Source of the DNA: Shewanella benthica KT99
GTDB taxonomy: Bacteria; Pseudomonadota; Gammaproteobacteria; Enterobacterales; Shewanellaceae
Direction of reading: 5' to 3'
DNA: 64,000 nucleotides
Assembly (NCBI RefSeq): GCF_000172075.1
Contig: NZ_ABIC01000016.1
Location: 1 to 64,000, forward strand
The position numbers and the translations under genes are program-made. The notes beneath the pieces were generated by a model that was not told the origin of the DNA, made no database searches, and saw only the letters and a list, made by a program, of their open reading frames with translations. Position 1 is the first letter of the stretch. Every line of letters starts with the position of its first letter. Of this stretch, positions 47,281 to 57,373 are shown one piece after another.

Positions 47281-48207
47281 CTATTTTCTTGGGCCTTGGC
47301 TGATTCTTAATGCAAAGCCCTCGATGGACTTCAAGGCTGACTCCCAGGACATGGGATTATTGAGGTTAAGTGCCAAAGTCTGCTGACTGTATCGATAGGG
47401 GGAGTTTTGCGGCGATAGTTCGGCTCTCATATGAGCCGTCGCAGATGAGGCCCTATGACCATCGAAAGATTGGATATCCAGTACGGGTATGTCTAACTCT
47501 GCTAGCTGCTTAGCTAGTGCTAGGTTCTCATGTTTCATCTTCAGATAGGGGTTGATGAGCACCAGTATGTCGGGCTTGGCCAGGAGATTATTGCTGAGCA
47601 TGGCTATGACTAACCCTGCGCCCTGCCCGCTGGTTATCAATAAACGTTTACCCGGATAAGGGGCACCTATTGCGTCGAGTTGGTTCATGGTCTGGCTGAT
47701 GAACAGGCTCTGTTTGTCACGAATATCTTGCCAGACTTCATCCGAGTATTGCTCGGTTGCTTCATTGGCTTGTTGATTTCCCTTCATCTCACCGGCCTTG
47801 GCGATCTCTTCTGCGGAGGTGGTAAAGTTAAGCATGGCTATTTTTTTAGGTGGCGTTATCGCGATAGTAGCCCAACCAGCAGGGTTCAATTTTCGTCTCA
47901 AATAGGCTTGAAACCCTGCGCCATCGGCAGTCATGCCCGGATTAGCAAGTAAGATGGCTGTGCCCAGTTGTTTCTTGCCACTCCAGGATCTGACTAAGAC
48001 TTGAGTCTGCTGTTCACTTAAGGTTATTTCTATTACCTCTTCTTGGGGGAGATAATCATATTTTTCGGAAAATACGGCTTTATCCTCGATCATGTTCTCC
48101 TTGGCCATAGCTTCGTTAGGCGAGGTATCTTGGGGATCGGCTGCAATAGCTACTGGAGCTGTAAGCAGGAGGAACAGAGCGATAACAAGGGCTGTGTTGA
48201 AACGCAT
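47281..48207 (-). CDS. DUF3530 family secreted protein
   Basis: A 308-aa exported protein with signal peptide (MRFNTALVIALFLLLTAPVAIAA), an alpha/beta-hydrolase-like region (LGTAILLANPGMTADGAG near residue 81, LLITSGQGAGLVIAML near 190) and a predicted periplasmic location. DUF3530 members resemble alpha/beta hydrolases; the GQGAG nucleophile-elbow position lacks the usual Ser, so activity is uncertain. It is separated from rapA upstream by a strong terminator. Confidence 0.82.
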   Translation of the reverse strand: MRFNTALVIALFLLLTAPVAIAADPQDTSPNEAMAKENMIEDKAVFSEKYDYLPQEEVIEITLSEQQTQVLVRSWSGKKQLGTAILLANPGMTADGAGFQAYLRRKLNPAGWATIAITPPKKIAMLNFTTSAEEIAKAGEMKGNQQANEATEQYSDEVWQDIRDKQSLFISQTMNQLDAIGAPYPGKRLLITSGQGAGLVIAMLSNNLLAKPDILVLINPYLKMKHENLALAKQLAELDIPVLDIQSFDGHRASSATAHMRAELSPQNSPYRYSQQTLALNLNNPMSWESALKSIEGFALRISQGPRK

Positions 48208-48280
48208 AAACAGGTAATGTTTGGACTGAGAATAAGATAAAGAAAGTATAACAGGATAAATGGCTGGGTGATTGAAAGAG

Positions 48281-48306
48281 GCCCTAGGTTCGAGAACCTA
48301 GGGCCT
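48281..48306 (-). terminator. Terminator after rapA
   Basis: AGGCCCTAGGTTC pairs exactly with GAACCTAGGGCCT around two bases. On the minus strand it lies 27 bases after the rapA stop and is followed by CTCTTTC, a moderate T-tract. The CCTAGGTTC arms resemble the CCTAG repeats of the ars gaps. Confidence 0.7.
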
Positions 48307-48332
48307 AATTATTTATGTTATACCTATGGGTA

Positions 48333-51239
48333 TTAAGCGTGGCTCACTAGCACCAGACGCACGGCATCGAGTTGCAGCAGGCTATCATCTAAGTAAGCAT
48401 TGAGTTCGTTCATCTGATCCTTAAGATGGGTTAACTCTTCGTCACGAATGTTAGGGTTCACCGCCTTGAGCGCTTCGAGACGCTCGAGCTCCAGTGTGAG
48501 CTGGGAAGTCATCTTTGCTCTGGCACTCTCTACCAGCCGTTTAAGCTCAACCTGTGCAAACTCTTCTCCCTTAGCAAATAAGGGATGTAAAACTGTCTGA
48601 GAGGCATTGACCAGCTTACTGGCTATGTGTCGGTTGACCGCACTGAGCTGCTTATTAAAACTCTCGTAGCTGACCTTGTCAGACAAGTTGTTACCATTCT
48701 TGTCCAGCAAGATACGCACAGGTGTTGGCGGCAGGTATCTATATAGCTGGCTCGATTTAGGTGCCGAAGCATCGGCCATGTAGATCAGCTCGAGGAAGAT
48801 GGTACCCGCAGGGAGTGCCTTATTCTTCAATACGGCTACGCTGGTGGTTCCCGTCTCTGATGAGGTGATCAGATCTAAACCTGTCTGAACCAGAGGATGC
48901 TCCTGAGTGATGAGGGCAATATCATCACGGGACAGGGCCACTTCTCTATCGAAGGTGATCGTCATGCCGTCTTCGGATAATCCAGGGTAAGTTGGGAACA
49001 TCATATGTTCACTGGTCTTTAGCACTATGGTGTTTTCACCACAGTCTTCCTGCTCGACACCTATGATGTCCCATAAACGGATAACCGAACCTATGAGTTG
49101 TGTGTCTTGATCTCGTTCTGCCAGGCGTTGTACTAACTTAGCTGCGCGCTCGCCACCATGAGAGTTGATCTCAAGCAACTTATCCCGGCCTTGTTCCATG
49201 ACAGTCTTCAGCTCTTGGTAACGAGCCTGAGTATTGCTTAGCAACTCCTGCTGTGCCGTCTCATCTGGTGTTATCAACAGTGACAGCAGAGACTCAGAAA
49301 GTTCGCTGAAGAGTATATGGCCACTGGGACAGGTCTGCTCGAAAGCATTGAGCCCCTGATGGTACCACTGCATCAGATACTCTTGGGCCGTGCCTGCCAA
49401 GTAGGGCAAGTGGATCTCGACATCGTTATTTTGACCGATACGATCTAAACGGCCTATGCGTTGCTCCAGTAAATCCGGATTCAGAGGCAGATCAAACAGA
49501 ACTAGCTGGCTGGCAAACTGGAAATTTCGACCCTCAGAGCCAATCTCGCTACAGATGAGTGCCTGAGCGCCACCGGTTTCCTGAGCAAAGTAGGCGCCGG
49601 CCTTATCGCGCTCGATAATCGACATGCCTTCATGGAACACGGTCGCCTGGATGCCTTCACGGGTACGCAGAGCTTCCTCCAGACTCAGGGCTGTTTCCGC
49701 CTGGCTGGCAATAATCAGCACCTTCTTGTTGCGGTTGGTCTTTAAAAATTCGATGAGCCAATCGACTCGGGGATCAAATTTCCACCAACTGGCACTGCTG
49801 CTCTCGAAGTCCTGATAGATCTTCTCCGGGCTCAGGACCTGTTTGACCCTAGCGGCAGTATCTAGGTGGCCATTCATCATGGCACTGACTCGTGCGGCCG
49901 TCACATATTGGCTTGGCATCACTTGTGGGTGCTGATGGAAAATTCGTGTAGGAAAGCCTTTGACCGATGCTCGGCTGTTACGGTAAAGCACCCGGCCTGT
50001 GCCATGTCGGTCCAGCAGATCTTGTAACAGTTCATCACGGGCGGCTTGTTGCTTGTCGACATCGGCGTCGCTTGCCTGAATTAACTCCAGAGTCGCGCCG
50101 ATATTTTTCTCACTGAGCAGGGTCGTCAGCTGAGCTATAGCCTGGGTCGTGAGTGCATCACCACCGGCGAGTGCTTCGGCGGCACTGGCAACATCCTGGT
50201 AGCTTTTTTCTTCTTCGAGGAAGGCGTCATAATCGTAGAAACGATCGGGATCGAGTAAGCGCAATCTGGCAAAATGACTCTGATGACCCAGCTGATCCGG
50301 CGTCGCGGTCAGCAATAATACGCCTGGTACGACTTTACTCAGGGCCTCAACGATACGGTAAGCGCGGCTAGGTGCGCCTTCGGTCCACTCCAGGTGATGT
50401 GCTTCATCGACAATCATAAGATCCCAATCGGCATCTATGGCTTGTTCCAGACGCTTCTTCTTGCGCAATAGATCGAGTGAGCAGATCACCAGTTGTTCGG
50501 TATAAAATGGATTGTCGTTATCGGCGTAAGCTTCGATACATCTGTCTTCATCGAATACAGAGAATTTAAGATTGAAGCGGCGCAGCATCTCGACCAACCA
50601 CTGATGACGCAGGGTATCGGGAACGATAACCAGAATTCGTTCGGCGCGCCCGGTAAGCAGCTGCTGATGAATGATCAGTCCCGCTTCGATGGTCTTGCCC
50701 AGGCCAACTTCATCGGCGAGTAATACCCTAGGGGCAAAACGGCGACCCACTTCATGGGCAATCCACTGCTGATGTGGGATTAGGCCGACTCTGGGTCCCT
50801 GTAATCCCAGCAGATCCGATGTGGCCAACTTATTTCGCAATAATTGGCTCTGGTAGCGAACGCCGAATCTGTCTAAGCGATCGATCTGACCGGCGAATAG
50901 CCTATCTTGAGGCTTATTGAATCTAACATTGTGGTTGAGCAGGGTTTCTCTGAGGGAGACCTGCTCACCCGTTTCGGTGTGAATTCCGTGGTAGATAATG
51001 AGCTCATTTTTCTCTTCGAGCTCACTGACGGTCAGGCTCCAGCCTTCATGGCTTTCAATTTTATCGCCAGGATTATAAATAACTCGAGTCAGGGGAGCCT
51101 CGGTGCGTGAGAACAGCCTGTTCTCATCGGTTGCTGGAAACATTAGTGTGACCATACGGTCTTCTAATCCTACGACTGTACCTAAACCAAGTTCTGATTC
51201 GGTATCACTTATCCAGCGTTGACCTAAGGAAAAGGGCAT
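48333..51239 (-). CDS. rapA: RNA polymerase-associated ATPase RapA
   Basis: SWI2/SNF2-type ATPase that binds RNA polymerase and helps it recycle after transcription. The 968-aa product equals E. coli RapA in length. Visible motifs: N-terminal Tudor-like region ([20 protein letters not shown]), Walker [18 protein letters not shown] near residue 172, DEAH box VDEAHH near 279, [11 protein letters not shown], and the helicase C-terminal part with [20 protein letters not shown] and [11 protein letters not shown]. Start ATG 51239; divergent from the PIN-PhoH gene. Confidence 0.97.
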   Translation of the reverse strand: MPFSLGQRWISDTESELGLGTVVGLEDRMVTLMFPATDENRLFSRTEAPLTRVIYNPGDKIESHEGWSLTVSELEEKNELIIYHGIHTETGEQVSLRETLLNHNVRFNKPQDRLFAGQIDRLDRFGVRYQSQLLRNKLATSDLLGLQGPRVGLIPHQQWIAHEVGRRFAPRVLLADEVGLGKTIEAGLIIHQQLLTGRAERILVIVPDTLRHQWLVEMLRRFNLKFSVFDEDRCIEAYADNDNPFYTEQLVICSLDLLRKKKRLEQAIDADWDLMIVDEAHHLEWTEGAPSRAYRIVEALSKVVPGVLLLTATPDQLGHQSHFARLRLLDPDRFYDYDAFLEEEKSYQDVASAAEALAGGDALTTQAIAQLTTLLSEKNIGATLELIQASDADVDKQQAARDELLQDLLDRHGTGRVLYRNSRASVKGFPTRIFHQHPQVMPSQYVTAARVSAMMNGHLDTAARVKQVLSPEKIYQDFESSSASWWKFDPRVDWLIEFLKTNRNKKVLIIASQAETALSLEEALRTREGIQATVFHEGMSIIERDKAGAYFAQETGGAQALICSEIGSEGRNFQFASQLVLFDLPLNPDLLEQRIGRLDRIGQNNDVEIHLPYLAGTAQEYLMQWYHQGLNAFEQTCPSGHILFSELSESLLSLLITPDETAQQELLSNTQARYQELKTVMEQGRDKLLEINSHGGERAAKLVQRLAERDQDTQLIGSVIRLWDIIGVEQEDCGENTIVLKTSEHMMFPTYPGLSEDGMTITFDREVALSRDDIALITQEHPLVQTGLDLITSSETGTTSVAVLKNKALPAGTIFLELIYMADASAPKSSQLYRYLPPTPVRILLDKNGNNLSDKVSYESFNKQLSAVNRHIASKLVNASQTVLHPLFAKGEEFAQVELKRLVESARAKMTSQLTLELERLEALKAVNPNIRDEELTHLKDQMNELNAYLDDSLLQLDAVRLVLVSHA

Positions 51240-51647
51240 TAACTATTTCTCATCTACGGGTGAACCACGAAAGGGCGCGTATTTTACCTAAACTCCCTCA
51301 AAGTGCAAGGATCGGAGCCTCTTTCGAGAGGCTTAATCGACCTCGATTTTGTGTCGAGCCTAAGCTTAATTAGTAAAAGTGTCGATTACAAATTATACCA
51401 GCAGTTTCTTTATCTGGAATTTGTCATATCTGTGTAATCTAACTAAGTAACTCTCAATTATAGAAAGTTCTAAGCAAGTGATTGAAGCGGCCCTTTAATA
51501 GTGGCAGTATGAAATCAAGGTGATCGCTATTTTTTACTATTGGTTAACACTAAAATTTATTACTCGACATTATTTTTAAAGGACTAAATTAAGGACTGGG
51601 AGCCGCGAAAACATAACATCATATAGAGAGAAGTAATTGGAGGCGCC
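51240..51647. other. rapA-phoH divergent intergenic region
   Basis: No gene is seen in 408 bases. A small hairpin with UUCG-type loop, AGCCTCT/AGAGGCT at 51316-51333, falls in the rapA leader. The AT-rich centre (51360-51570) likely holds both promoters. Confidence 0.4.
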
Positions 51648-53042
51648 ATGGAACAAGACGACAGAAAGTTGTTTGTACTGGATACCAATGTATTACTACA
51701 TGAACCCTTAGCCATCTATTCATTTAAGGAAAACGATGTAGTTGTTCCCATGACAGTTCTGGAAGAGCTGGATCAGATTAAAGACAGGAAACGAGACGTA
51801 AGTAGAGACGCACGGGTTGCCATCAGGGCGCTCGAAGACATACTCGGCGGTAAAACCACCCCAGAGCAGATACTTCAAGGGGTCAAACTGCCTCGGCGGG
51901 AGGATCACGGCGATGCCTGTGGCACCTTGTCTATCTTTCCCGATCATCAACTCAAGATGACCCAGGGCTCGCTACCGGACAGCAACAACGATAACCGCAT
52001 CATCAACACCGCATTACACCTGCAAAAAATTCATCACCCCCGTGACGTCGTTCTCGTCACTAAAGATATCAACATGCGTCTCAAGGCTAAAGGGGCGGGC
52101 ATTAAACAGGTCGAAGATTACCGCACCGATCAGCTTATTGATGATATTCGCTTTCTAGCGACTGGATTTCATCAATTTAAGGGAGATTTTTGGGAGCGCA
52201 AGGAGCACGTCTCTACCGAGTCACATGGACGTCATACCGTGCATACGGTACCAGTGGCTGAGGTCGGAGATGAAAATTTCTATATCAATCAATACTTGTT
52301 AGATGAAGACTCCAACTTCTGTGCCCGAGTGTTAGAGAAGACCAATGGGGATCTTAAACTGTTAGATCTCGGTAAAGATAGATTACTCAACATGGAGGTA
52401 TGGGGCATACGTCCAAAGAATATTTATCAGGGCATGGCGATGCAGGCGCTGCTGGACCCGGATATTGATCTGGTGATCCTTACTGGGCCTGCAGGTTGTG
52501 GTAAGACGCTATTGGCCATGGCGGCGGCGCTGGAAATGGTGGTTGAGAGAGGACTCTACGATAAAATTATCGTCACGCGTAATACGCCGGAAATCGCCGA
52601 GTCCATAGGTTTCCTCCCCGGTACCGAAGAGGAGAAAATGACGCCTTGGCTCGCGGCAATTACCGATAGCTTAGAAGTGCTGCATAAGAATGATGTGAAT
52701 CCCAGTGGTAGCATGAACTACATCATGGATAAGGCCAATGTCCAGTTCAAGTCGATCAACTTTATGCGTGGACGCTCGATACAGAACTCTGTGGTGATCC
52801 TCGATGAGTGTCAGAACCTGACGGCTTCACAGATTAAGACCATGATCACCCGCATGGGGGAGGGGACTAAGCTTATCTGTAGTGGTAATTTGTCACAGAT
52901 AGATTCTAATTATCTCACCGCAGTGACATCGGGGTTGACCTATATCGTGGAGCGTTTTAAAGACTTCGAAGGCAGTGCCAACATCTATCTCAACGGTGTG
53001 GTACGTTCGCGTCTGGCCGAATTTGCCGAGGAAAACCTGTAA
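51648..53042 (+). CDS. PIN-PhoH family ATPase (PhoH2/YlaK-like)
   Basis: Fusion of a PIN ribonuclease domain and a PhoH RNA-helicase-like ATPase. Residues 8-130 hold the PIN domain (FVLDTNVLLHEP, with acidic residues EELDQIK and DNRIINTAL); residues 250-450 hold PhoH with Walker A LTGPAGCGKTLLAMAAALE and Walker B SVVILDECQNL. Members can cleave and unwind RNA. The 464-aa product is full length. GGAGGCGCC precedes the ATG. Confidence 0.93.
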   Translation: MEQDDRKLFVLDTNVLLHEPLAIYSFKENDVVVPMTVLEELDQIKDRKRDVSRDARVAIRALEDILGGKTTPEQILQGVKLPRREDHGDACGTLSIFPDHQLKMTQGSLPDSNNDNRIINTALHLQKIHHPRDVVLVTKDINMRLKAKGAGIKQVEDYRTDQLIDDIRFLATGFHQFKGDFWERKEHVSTESHGRHTVHTVPVAEVGDENFYINQYLLDEDSNFCARVLEKTNGDLKLLDLGKDRLLNMEVWGIRPKNIYQGMAMQALLDPDIDLVILTGPAGCGKTLLAMAAALEMVVERGLYDKIIVTRNTPEIAESIGFLPGTEEEKMTPWLAAITDSLEVLHKNDVNPSGSMNYIMDKANVQFKSINFMRGRSIQNSVVILDECQNLTASQIKTMITRMGEGTKLICSGNLSQIDSNYLTAVTSGLTYIVERFKDFEGSANIYLNGVVRSRLAEFAEENL

Positions 53043-53453
53043 ATTATCTGAGTCGCTCACTGCTTTAGCCCTAAAAATAAGGCCTCCATCTTCATGGAGG
53101 TCAGATTCAGGAGGTGCGAGCCCATGGACAGATGAAGGTAGAATAACGCAGGAGCCGTTACTTAGGAGTAAATATAGCCCTTGTCTACAGCACTTTGAAT
53201 TGCCACTGAACGATCTGCTATTTAATGAAAGTGGTATTCTCTTGCAGATACATAAAATATGTAGCATTAGGGTAAAATTTTAATCATCTGTGTATCTAGC
53301 TGTAAGCTAGGTGTTTATCCAGAGTCTTTATTTCACCTTAGTTAACTTATTAGACTAATACGGTGTATTCAATTCATCTATCTTCCTGATACTATACTGT
53401 TAATGAAATTTAGAGCCTGTGCAGGGAAATGCAGGTTGATTCAAGGGCCATGA
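53043..53453. other. phoH-kinase intergenic region
   Basis: No gene is seen. It holds a hairpin, CCTCCAT/ATGGAGG around CTTC at 53083-53100, with a T-run only on the minus strand, and a truncated MITE end at 53170-53236. Confidence 0.45.
53170..53236. mobile_element. Truncated MITE right end
   Basis: TTGTCTACAGCACTTTGAAT followed by TGCCACTGAACGATC and TTTAATGAAAGTGGTAT aligns with the right part of the MITE at 43412-43678 (TTGCCTACAGCG..., CCGCTGAATGATC, TTAATGGAACTGGTAT). No matching left end was found, so it is a worn fragment. Confidence 0.6.
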
Positions 53454-56400
53454 ATGAAATCGACTGAGCCAGATCTTCAACTGAAGTCGCCGATACAGAA
53501 AAACTATAATCGCGCTGTTTTTTATACCTATATTGGAGTGATTATCATGGCGCTGATCACCGCCTGGTTCTTCTTCGATCGGCAGAAATCTCAGCTTATG
53601 CAGCAAAGAGAGGTGCAGGTAGAGCGTCATGTGATGCAGATCGATCTCTTGCTAGAATCGAGTATCCGAGCGGTTAAGAGCCTGAGAAACGTAGCGGTCG
53701 ATCATCTCAGGCTAGGAGAGTTAGTGCGTAAAGACCGCTTGCCTCAGTATGAGAAATTCAATGAGAGTGGCCAGTATTTTACCTTAGAGCCAAGTTACGC
53801 CCAGAGTGGCGAACCTTTTACCAACATGGGGCGCATCACAGGTGCTGGTTCCCTCAATGGTCGCAGCGAGAAGTTCTATCAGGAACTGGAGATGTTGTTC
53901 GAGTTATCTCTTTCCTTCCCGGTGGCAATTGAAGCGGCACCCAAAGCCTCATCTATCTATTATATCTCTAAGCGTAGGATCATGTCCTATTTCCCCTGGC
54001 CATCTGATGAGCAAAGATTCAGAGATGAGTTGCTCAATAAGAACCAGTTTCAGCTAGCAACGCCGGCGATGAACCCCCAGCGAAGCGTGTTCTGGAGCCC
54101 AGCTTATGTGGATCCGGCCGGTAAAGGCTTGCTGACCACCTTAGGCGTGCCTATCTACCTGGAAGATGAATTTATCGGTTCGATCAACTTGGATATGACC
54201 TTGGCCTCGCTGGCGAGACAGATACGTCTCTACTTCAAGATGCCGGGTACGGTTATCTTACTGGATCAGAAGAACAATATTCTCTCCGACAGCGATGATG
54301 ATAACTCTGAGATTAGTCGTGTCTTCCATATTAGTCAGAAGATCCCCTCTGAGCTGCATTCGATTCCTGAGTCTGAGCTGTTCAATGCCCATGAAGGGAT
54401 CATCAGAAATGGTTATTACATCCACTCTGTAGCGCTGCAGAATGCCCCTTGGCGTCTGCTCTACCTGCAAGATATAGATGAGCTATTTAAGGATTCTTGG
54501 GAAAAGCTAGAGCTGACCTTTATCTTAGTGGTATTGGCCCTATCGATATTGGTGACCATAGTACATTGGCAGACTCGACGCTCATTCGTGAACCCCGCTT
54601 CTCTGCTGTTGACCCATCTGGAATCTTGCTCCCAGGAGCCCCGTAAGCCCCCTGAGCTGATTTCTCAGAGCTGGGAGCCCTGGTTCCAACTGGTGAGTCG
54701 AATCTTCGAAGAGAACCAACAATATACCCGGCACCTAGCGGAACAAAACAGGAGACTCGATAAGCTGGTGGCTCGCCGTACCGAACGGCTAAAAGAGACC
54801 ACAGAGCGGCGAGAACGGGAATACGCCTTACTGAGATCTTTGCTCGACGCTATCCCAGAAGCGATCGTCTTCAAGGATAAAGAGGGTAAGTACTTAGGCT
54901 GCAATAAAGCGGCCGAACGTATGTTGGGTTATACCGAGAGTGAGCTCATCGGCCAAGAGTCGATAAAGCTTACCTCTAAAGAACAATCGGTACGTATCAA
55001 GGCAGAAGATGAACGAGTTCTGGCGGAACGTACTCCGCTGCGTTATCAGGAAAAAGTGGAACTCGCCGGCAAGACTGTGCTACTCGATACCCTTAAACTG
55101 CCGTTCTATAATCGACGCGGCGAGCTGTTAGGTCTGATCGCCGTCTGGCGTGATGTGACTCGCGAATATGAGTCGGCTGAGCAGTTAAGATTATCGGAAG
55201 AGCGTTATCACTTAGCCATGGATGCGGTAGAAGATGGCCTGTGGGATTGGTATCTGGACTCGAAGCAGATCATCTGTAATCCGGCTTATTACTCTATGCT
55301 TGGCTACAAGAGCAATGAGTTTCCGGCATTGGTTTCAACCATAGACGAACTTATTCATCCCGACGACAGGATCAGGGTGCAGGAATATCGCGAGCAGTAT
55401 CTTGACGACCCTGTCGGTGCTTTCGATATCGAATTCAGGATGCGTGGCAAGAGTGGCCAGTATCACTGGTTGCTTTCGCGCGGTCGTGTGGTGGAGTTCA
55501 CCGCCGACAACCAGCCTAAACGTATGGTGGGCACCCATAAAGATATTACCCGGCATAAGAGTAACGAAGTGGCTTTGCTTGAGGCTAAGCAAGATGCCGA
55601 GTCGGCCAATGTGTATAAGAGTGAATTTCTGGCCAACATGAGCCATGAGATCCGCACGCCTATGAATGCCATCATCGGCATGCTGCAGCTGGCTGAACGA
55701 ACAGAGCTCACGCCCAAACAGCGCGACTATTTAGAGAAAGCCGGCTTCTCGGCCCAGTCTCTGCTTAGGATCATCAATGATATTCTCGATTTCTCTAAAA
55801 TTGAAGCGGGTAAATTAGAGCTCGAGAGGGTGGCATTTCCGCTGGATAAGGTGCTGGACCATGCCCTGGACCTCAATGCGCTCAAGTCGCAACAGAAGGG
55901 AGTCGAGTTACTACTTTACGCACCAGTCACGGCCGGGTTAATCCTCGAGGGTGATCCCCTGCGATTAGGTCAAGTGCTGATTAACATGCTCTCTAATGCG
56001 GTCAAGTTTACTCAAACGGGTGAGATCGAGTTGGGTTGTGAAGATGTGGGTGAGCGTGATCATCGCATCACTCTCAAGTTCTGGGTCCGTGATACAGGCA
56101 TAGGGATCAGTAAAGAGCAACAGGCCAGCCTGTTTGATGCCTTCGCTCAAGCCGATGGTTCCACCACTCGTAAGTATGGTGGTACCGGTCTGGGTCTCTC
56201 CATCAGTAAACATCTGGTATCCATGATGGGCGGTCAGATGCAGGTCCAGAGTGAGATGGGGGTCGGTAGTACTTTTAGCTTCACCATTAGCTTTGAGATT
56301 GCCGAAGAGGCCGAAATGAAGCCTATGATAGTGCCTGAGCGATTAGGCCATCTTAAGGCCTTGGTGGTCGATGATAACCCGACCGCGCTACAGATATACT

Positions 56401-57161
56401 CAACCGTGATGCGTGACTTCCACTTCGAGGTGGATACCGCCGCCAATGGTTCGGAGGCGCTATATAAGCTGGAGAAGTCATCGGTCGATCTGCTGCTGCT
56501 TGACTGGATGATGCCCGAGATGGATGGTATTCAGGTGATCGATGAGCTGGATCGTATGGTGGCCGATGGTCGATTAGATAAGCGTCCCATTGTCATCATG
56601 ATGACGGCCTATGCCGCAGAGCCCTTAAAAGAAGATGTGGACCGTTCAAACATCTACGCCATGTTACAGAAGCCGTTTAAAGCCTCGGCCCTGTTCAATG
56701 AGATCATTGGTGCCTTTGCCGAAGAGCCTAAGGTCAGCTCTGTGATACAAGTCGAAGTCGAAGAGGTTGTCGATACGCATGCGGGTGTGGTCTTGCTGGT
56801 AGAGGATAACGTTATCAATCAGCAGGTCGCGACCGAACTCCTCAAGAGCGCTGGCTACGAGGTCGATGTTGCCGATAACGGTCAAATAGCCATAGATATG
56901 CTCGCAGAGAAGGATTTTGATGCGGTACTCATGGATATTCAGATGCCGGTTATGGATGGGTTAACGGCAACAAGAGAGATCAGGAAGCATTTTAGCCTGC
57001 ATGAGCTGCCTATCATAGCCATGACGGCTCACGCCATGTCCGGCGATAGAGAGAAGAGCCTGTCGGCGGGGATGAATGCCCATATTACTAAGCCTATTGT
57101 CCTCAGTGAGCTATTCGATACCTTAAGTTTTTGGATTAAGAAGAAAGATGAGGTAAATTAA
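53454..57161 (+). CDS. Hybrid sensor histidine kinase (dCache-like, PAS, PAS, HK, REC, REC)
   Basis: Large inner-membrane sensor kinase, 1235 aa. Order: membrane helix at about 22-44, periplasmic sensor with Cache-like fold to about 343, second helix about 344-365, coiled linker, two PAS domains (about 455-570 and 580-700), HisKA with His731 in [14 protein letters not shown], HATPase (DTGIGIS and [10 protein letters not shown]), receiver 1 with Asp1017 in [13 protein letters not shown], receiver 2 with Asp1161 in [12 protein letters not shown]. No Hpt domain is seen, so a separate phosphotransfer protein is needed. No regulator gene adjoins. Signal unknown. Confidence 0.93.
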   Translation: MKSTEPDLQLKSPIQKNYNRAVFYTYIGVIIMALITAWFFFDRQKSQLMQQREVQVERHVMQIDLLLESSIRAVKSLRNVAVDHLRLGELVRKDRLPQYEKFNESGQYFTLEPSYAQSGEPFTNMGRITGAGSLNGRSEKFYQELEMLFELSLSFPVAIEAAPKASSIYYISKRRIMSYFPWPSDEQRFRDELLNKNQFQLATPAMNPQRSVFWSPAYVDPAGKGLLTTLGVPIYLEDEFIGSINLDMTLASLARQIRLYFKMPGTVILLDQKNNILSDSDDDNSEISRVFHISQKIPSELHSIPESELFNAHEGIIRNGYYIHSVALQNAPWRLLYLQDIDELFKDSWEKLELTFILVVLALSILVTIVHWQTRRSFVNPASLLLTHLESCSQEPRKPPELISQSWEPWFQLVSRIFEENQQYTRHLAEQNRRLDKLVARRTERLKETTERREREYALLRSLLDAIPEAIVFKDKEGKYLGCNKAAERMLGYTESELIGQESIKLTSKEQSVRIKAEDERVLAERTPLRYQEKVELAGKTVLLDTLKLPFYNRRGELLGLIAVWRDVTREYESAEQLRLSEERYHLAMDAVEDGLWDWYLDSKQIICNPAYYSMLGYKSNEFPALVSTIDELIHPDDRIRVQEYREQYLDDPVGAFDIEFRMRGKSGQYHWLLSRGRVVEFTADNQPKRMVGTHKDITRHKSNEVALLEAKQDAESANVYKSEFLANMSHEIRTPMNAIIGMLQLAERTELTPKQRDYLEKAGFSAQSLLRIINDILDFSKIEAGKLELERVAFPLDKVLDHALDLNALKSQQKGVELLLYAPVTAGLILEGDPLRLGQVLINMLSNAVKFTQTGEIELGCEDVGERDHRITLKFWVRDTGIGISKEQQASLFDAFAQADGSTTRKYGGTGLGLSISKHLVSMMGGQMQVQSEMGVGSTFSFTISFEIAEEAEMKPMIVPERLGHLKALVVDDNPTALQIYSTVMRDFHFEVDTAANGSEALYKLEKSSVDLLLLDWMMPEMDGIQVIDELDRMVADGRLDKRPIVIMMTAYAAEPLKEDVDRSNIYAMLQKPFKASALFNEIIGAFAEEPKVSSVIQVEVEEVVDTHAGVVLLVEDNVINQQVATELLKSAGYEVDVADNGQIAIDMLAEKDFDAVLMDIQMPVMDGLTATREIRKHFSLHELPIIAMTAHAMSGDREKSLSAGMNAHITKPIVLSELFDTLSFWIKKKDEVN

Positions 57162-57373
57162 GTGGTAATTGTCTTGTGGCCCACTCTATATATGAAGAAT
57201 TAAGCTAATTCCATAAGACTAGACTAAATGAATGATTTGCACTTGAGACTAAAGGGATAGCTGTTAAGCTGTCTTTTTAGTGCAAAATTAGCACAGAGAC
57301 TCAACATAAAACAAAAATTAATATTGAATTGTTGAGCACTAAAAACCGTCTTAGCCGCATTCAAGGATACCCA

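Noticed and set aside
47680..47952. Plus-strand frame inside the DUF3530 gene
   Set aside because: Shadow of a conserved secreted protein gene; no start signal and no family resemblance.
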